A program made the translations under genes and the position numbers. Of a stretch of DNA of 15,540 nucleotides, positions 15,060 through 15,540 are shown piece by piece; within the stretch, counting starts at the first letter, position 1; every line of letters starts with the position of its first letter. The notes beneath the pieces were generated by a model. That model did not search any database, was not told the DNA's origin, and was given only the letters and a program-made list of their open reading frames with translations. The stretch lies in the NCBI GenBank assembly GCA_003484685.1, contig DNBB01000009.1, positions 1-15,540 on the forward strand. Direction: 5' to 3'. The DNA is from Candidatus Babelota bacterium. Its GTDB lineage: Bacteria; Babelota; Babeliae; Babelales; Babelaceae.

Positions 15060-15540
15060 ATGAAATCACGCGAAATACGTCAAAAATTCATCGAATTTTT
15101 TACTCGTAACGGGCACCGTCATTTACCATCTTCGCCACTTATTCCTGCAGATGATCCAACCTTATTGTTTGCAAACGCTGGAATGAACCAGTTTAAAAAC
15201 ATATTTCTTGGTAACGAAACCCGTGACTACAAGCGAGCAGTCACCATACAAAAATGTATGCGCGCTGGTGGCAAACATAATGACCTTGATAATGTCGGCC
15301 GCACCTCGCGCCACCTCACCTTTTTTGAAATGCTCGGTAACTTTTCTTTCGGTGGTTATGGCAGACGAGAAGCCATTACTTACGCGCACGATTTTATAGT
15401 AAAGGAGCTTGGTTTGGAGATTTCTTATGTGACTGTTTATAAGGGAGAAGGTATAGTGCCCAAAGACGAAGAATCCTTCGCTATTTGGAAAGAACTGGGA
15501 GTAAAAGATATTCGTCTGGATGGTAGTGATGTTTTCTGGG
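15060..15540 (+). CDS. alaS: Alanyl-tRNA synthetase, N-terminal part (runs off right edge)
   Basis: AlaS charges tRNA-Ala with alanine in the cytosol. The frame is open from ATG 15060 to the edge (160 codons) and begins [20 protein letters not shown], the usual AlaS start. Further class II motifs follow: [20 protein letters not shown] (about 22-41), [28 protein letters not shown] and the diagnostic [12 protein letters not shown] (about 88-99), with DVFW at the edge. The family's usual GDYFK is GGYGR here, and its RHHTFF is RHLTFF; neither change hits an obvious catalytic residue. No strong ribosome binding site precedes the ATG. It is divergent to the porin-headed operon and probably unrelated to it in function. 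Confidence 0.95.
   Translation, partial: MKSREIRQKFIEFFTRNGHRHLPSSPLIPADDPTLLFANAGMNQFKNIFLGNETRDYKRAVTIQKCMRAGGKHNDLDNVGRTSRHLTFFEMLGNFSFGGYGRREAITYAHDFIVKELGLEISYVTVYKGEGIVPKDEESFAIWKELGVKDIRLDGSDVFW

Noticed and set aside
1..15540. Mobile elements, CRISPR arrays and phage defence genes
   Set aside because: I found no transposase, integrase, terminal inverted repeats, regular repeat-spacer pattern or defence-related motifs.

Overview
The window looks like chromosomal DNA from a Gram-negative bacterium that I could not place with confidence. The pointers are an outer-membrane barrel protein with a signal peptide and a C-terminal phenylalanine, several exported proteins, E. coli-like tRNAs with encoded CCA ends, and moderately AT-rich DNA. 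A member of Candidatus Dependentiae (TM6) or a similar little-studied lineage is a guess. There are no insertion sequences, integrases, CRISPR arrays or phage genes.

Layout. Bases 1-470 hold the N-terminal part of an unrecognised membrane protein on the minus strand, running off the left edge. About 500 bases without a convincing gene follow. A minus-strand tRNA cluster (Lys-CUU, Lys-UUU, Glu-UUC in transcription order) occupies 989-1364, and the Mg2+ transporter gene mgtE lies upstream of it on the same strand. Divergent to mgtE is a plus-strand pair, an RluA/RluD-family pseudouridine synthase and an EamA-type transporter. The start of alaS runs off the right edge on the plus strand.

The unusual part is 4812-14971, six tightly packed minus-strand genes that look like one operon. 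In transcription order they are a porin-like barrel, a pentameric ligand-gated ion channel (pLGIC), a PPP/PBP fusion, a second pLGIC, a second PPP/PBP fusion and a third. Each fusion has a signal peptide, a helical N-terminal region, a domain related to PPP-type Ser/Thr phosphatases, and a C-terminal type I periplasmic binding domain like LivJ/LivK. The phosphatase-like domains have lost key active-site residues to different degrees. No ABC permease or ATPase is present, so the binding domains are probably not for uptake.

My reading (inference) is a solute-sensing system of the cell envelope. The porin would admit ligands, the exported fusions would bind them, and the pLGICs in the inner membrane would turn binding into ion flux. 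The channel plus fusion pair seems to have been duplicated, with a third fusion copy added. I know of no described system with this composition.
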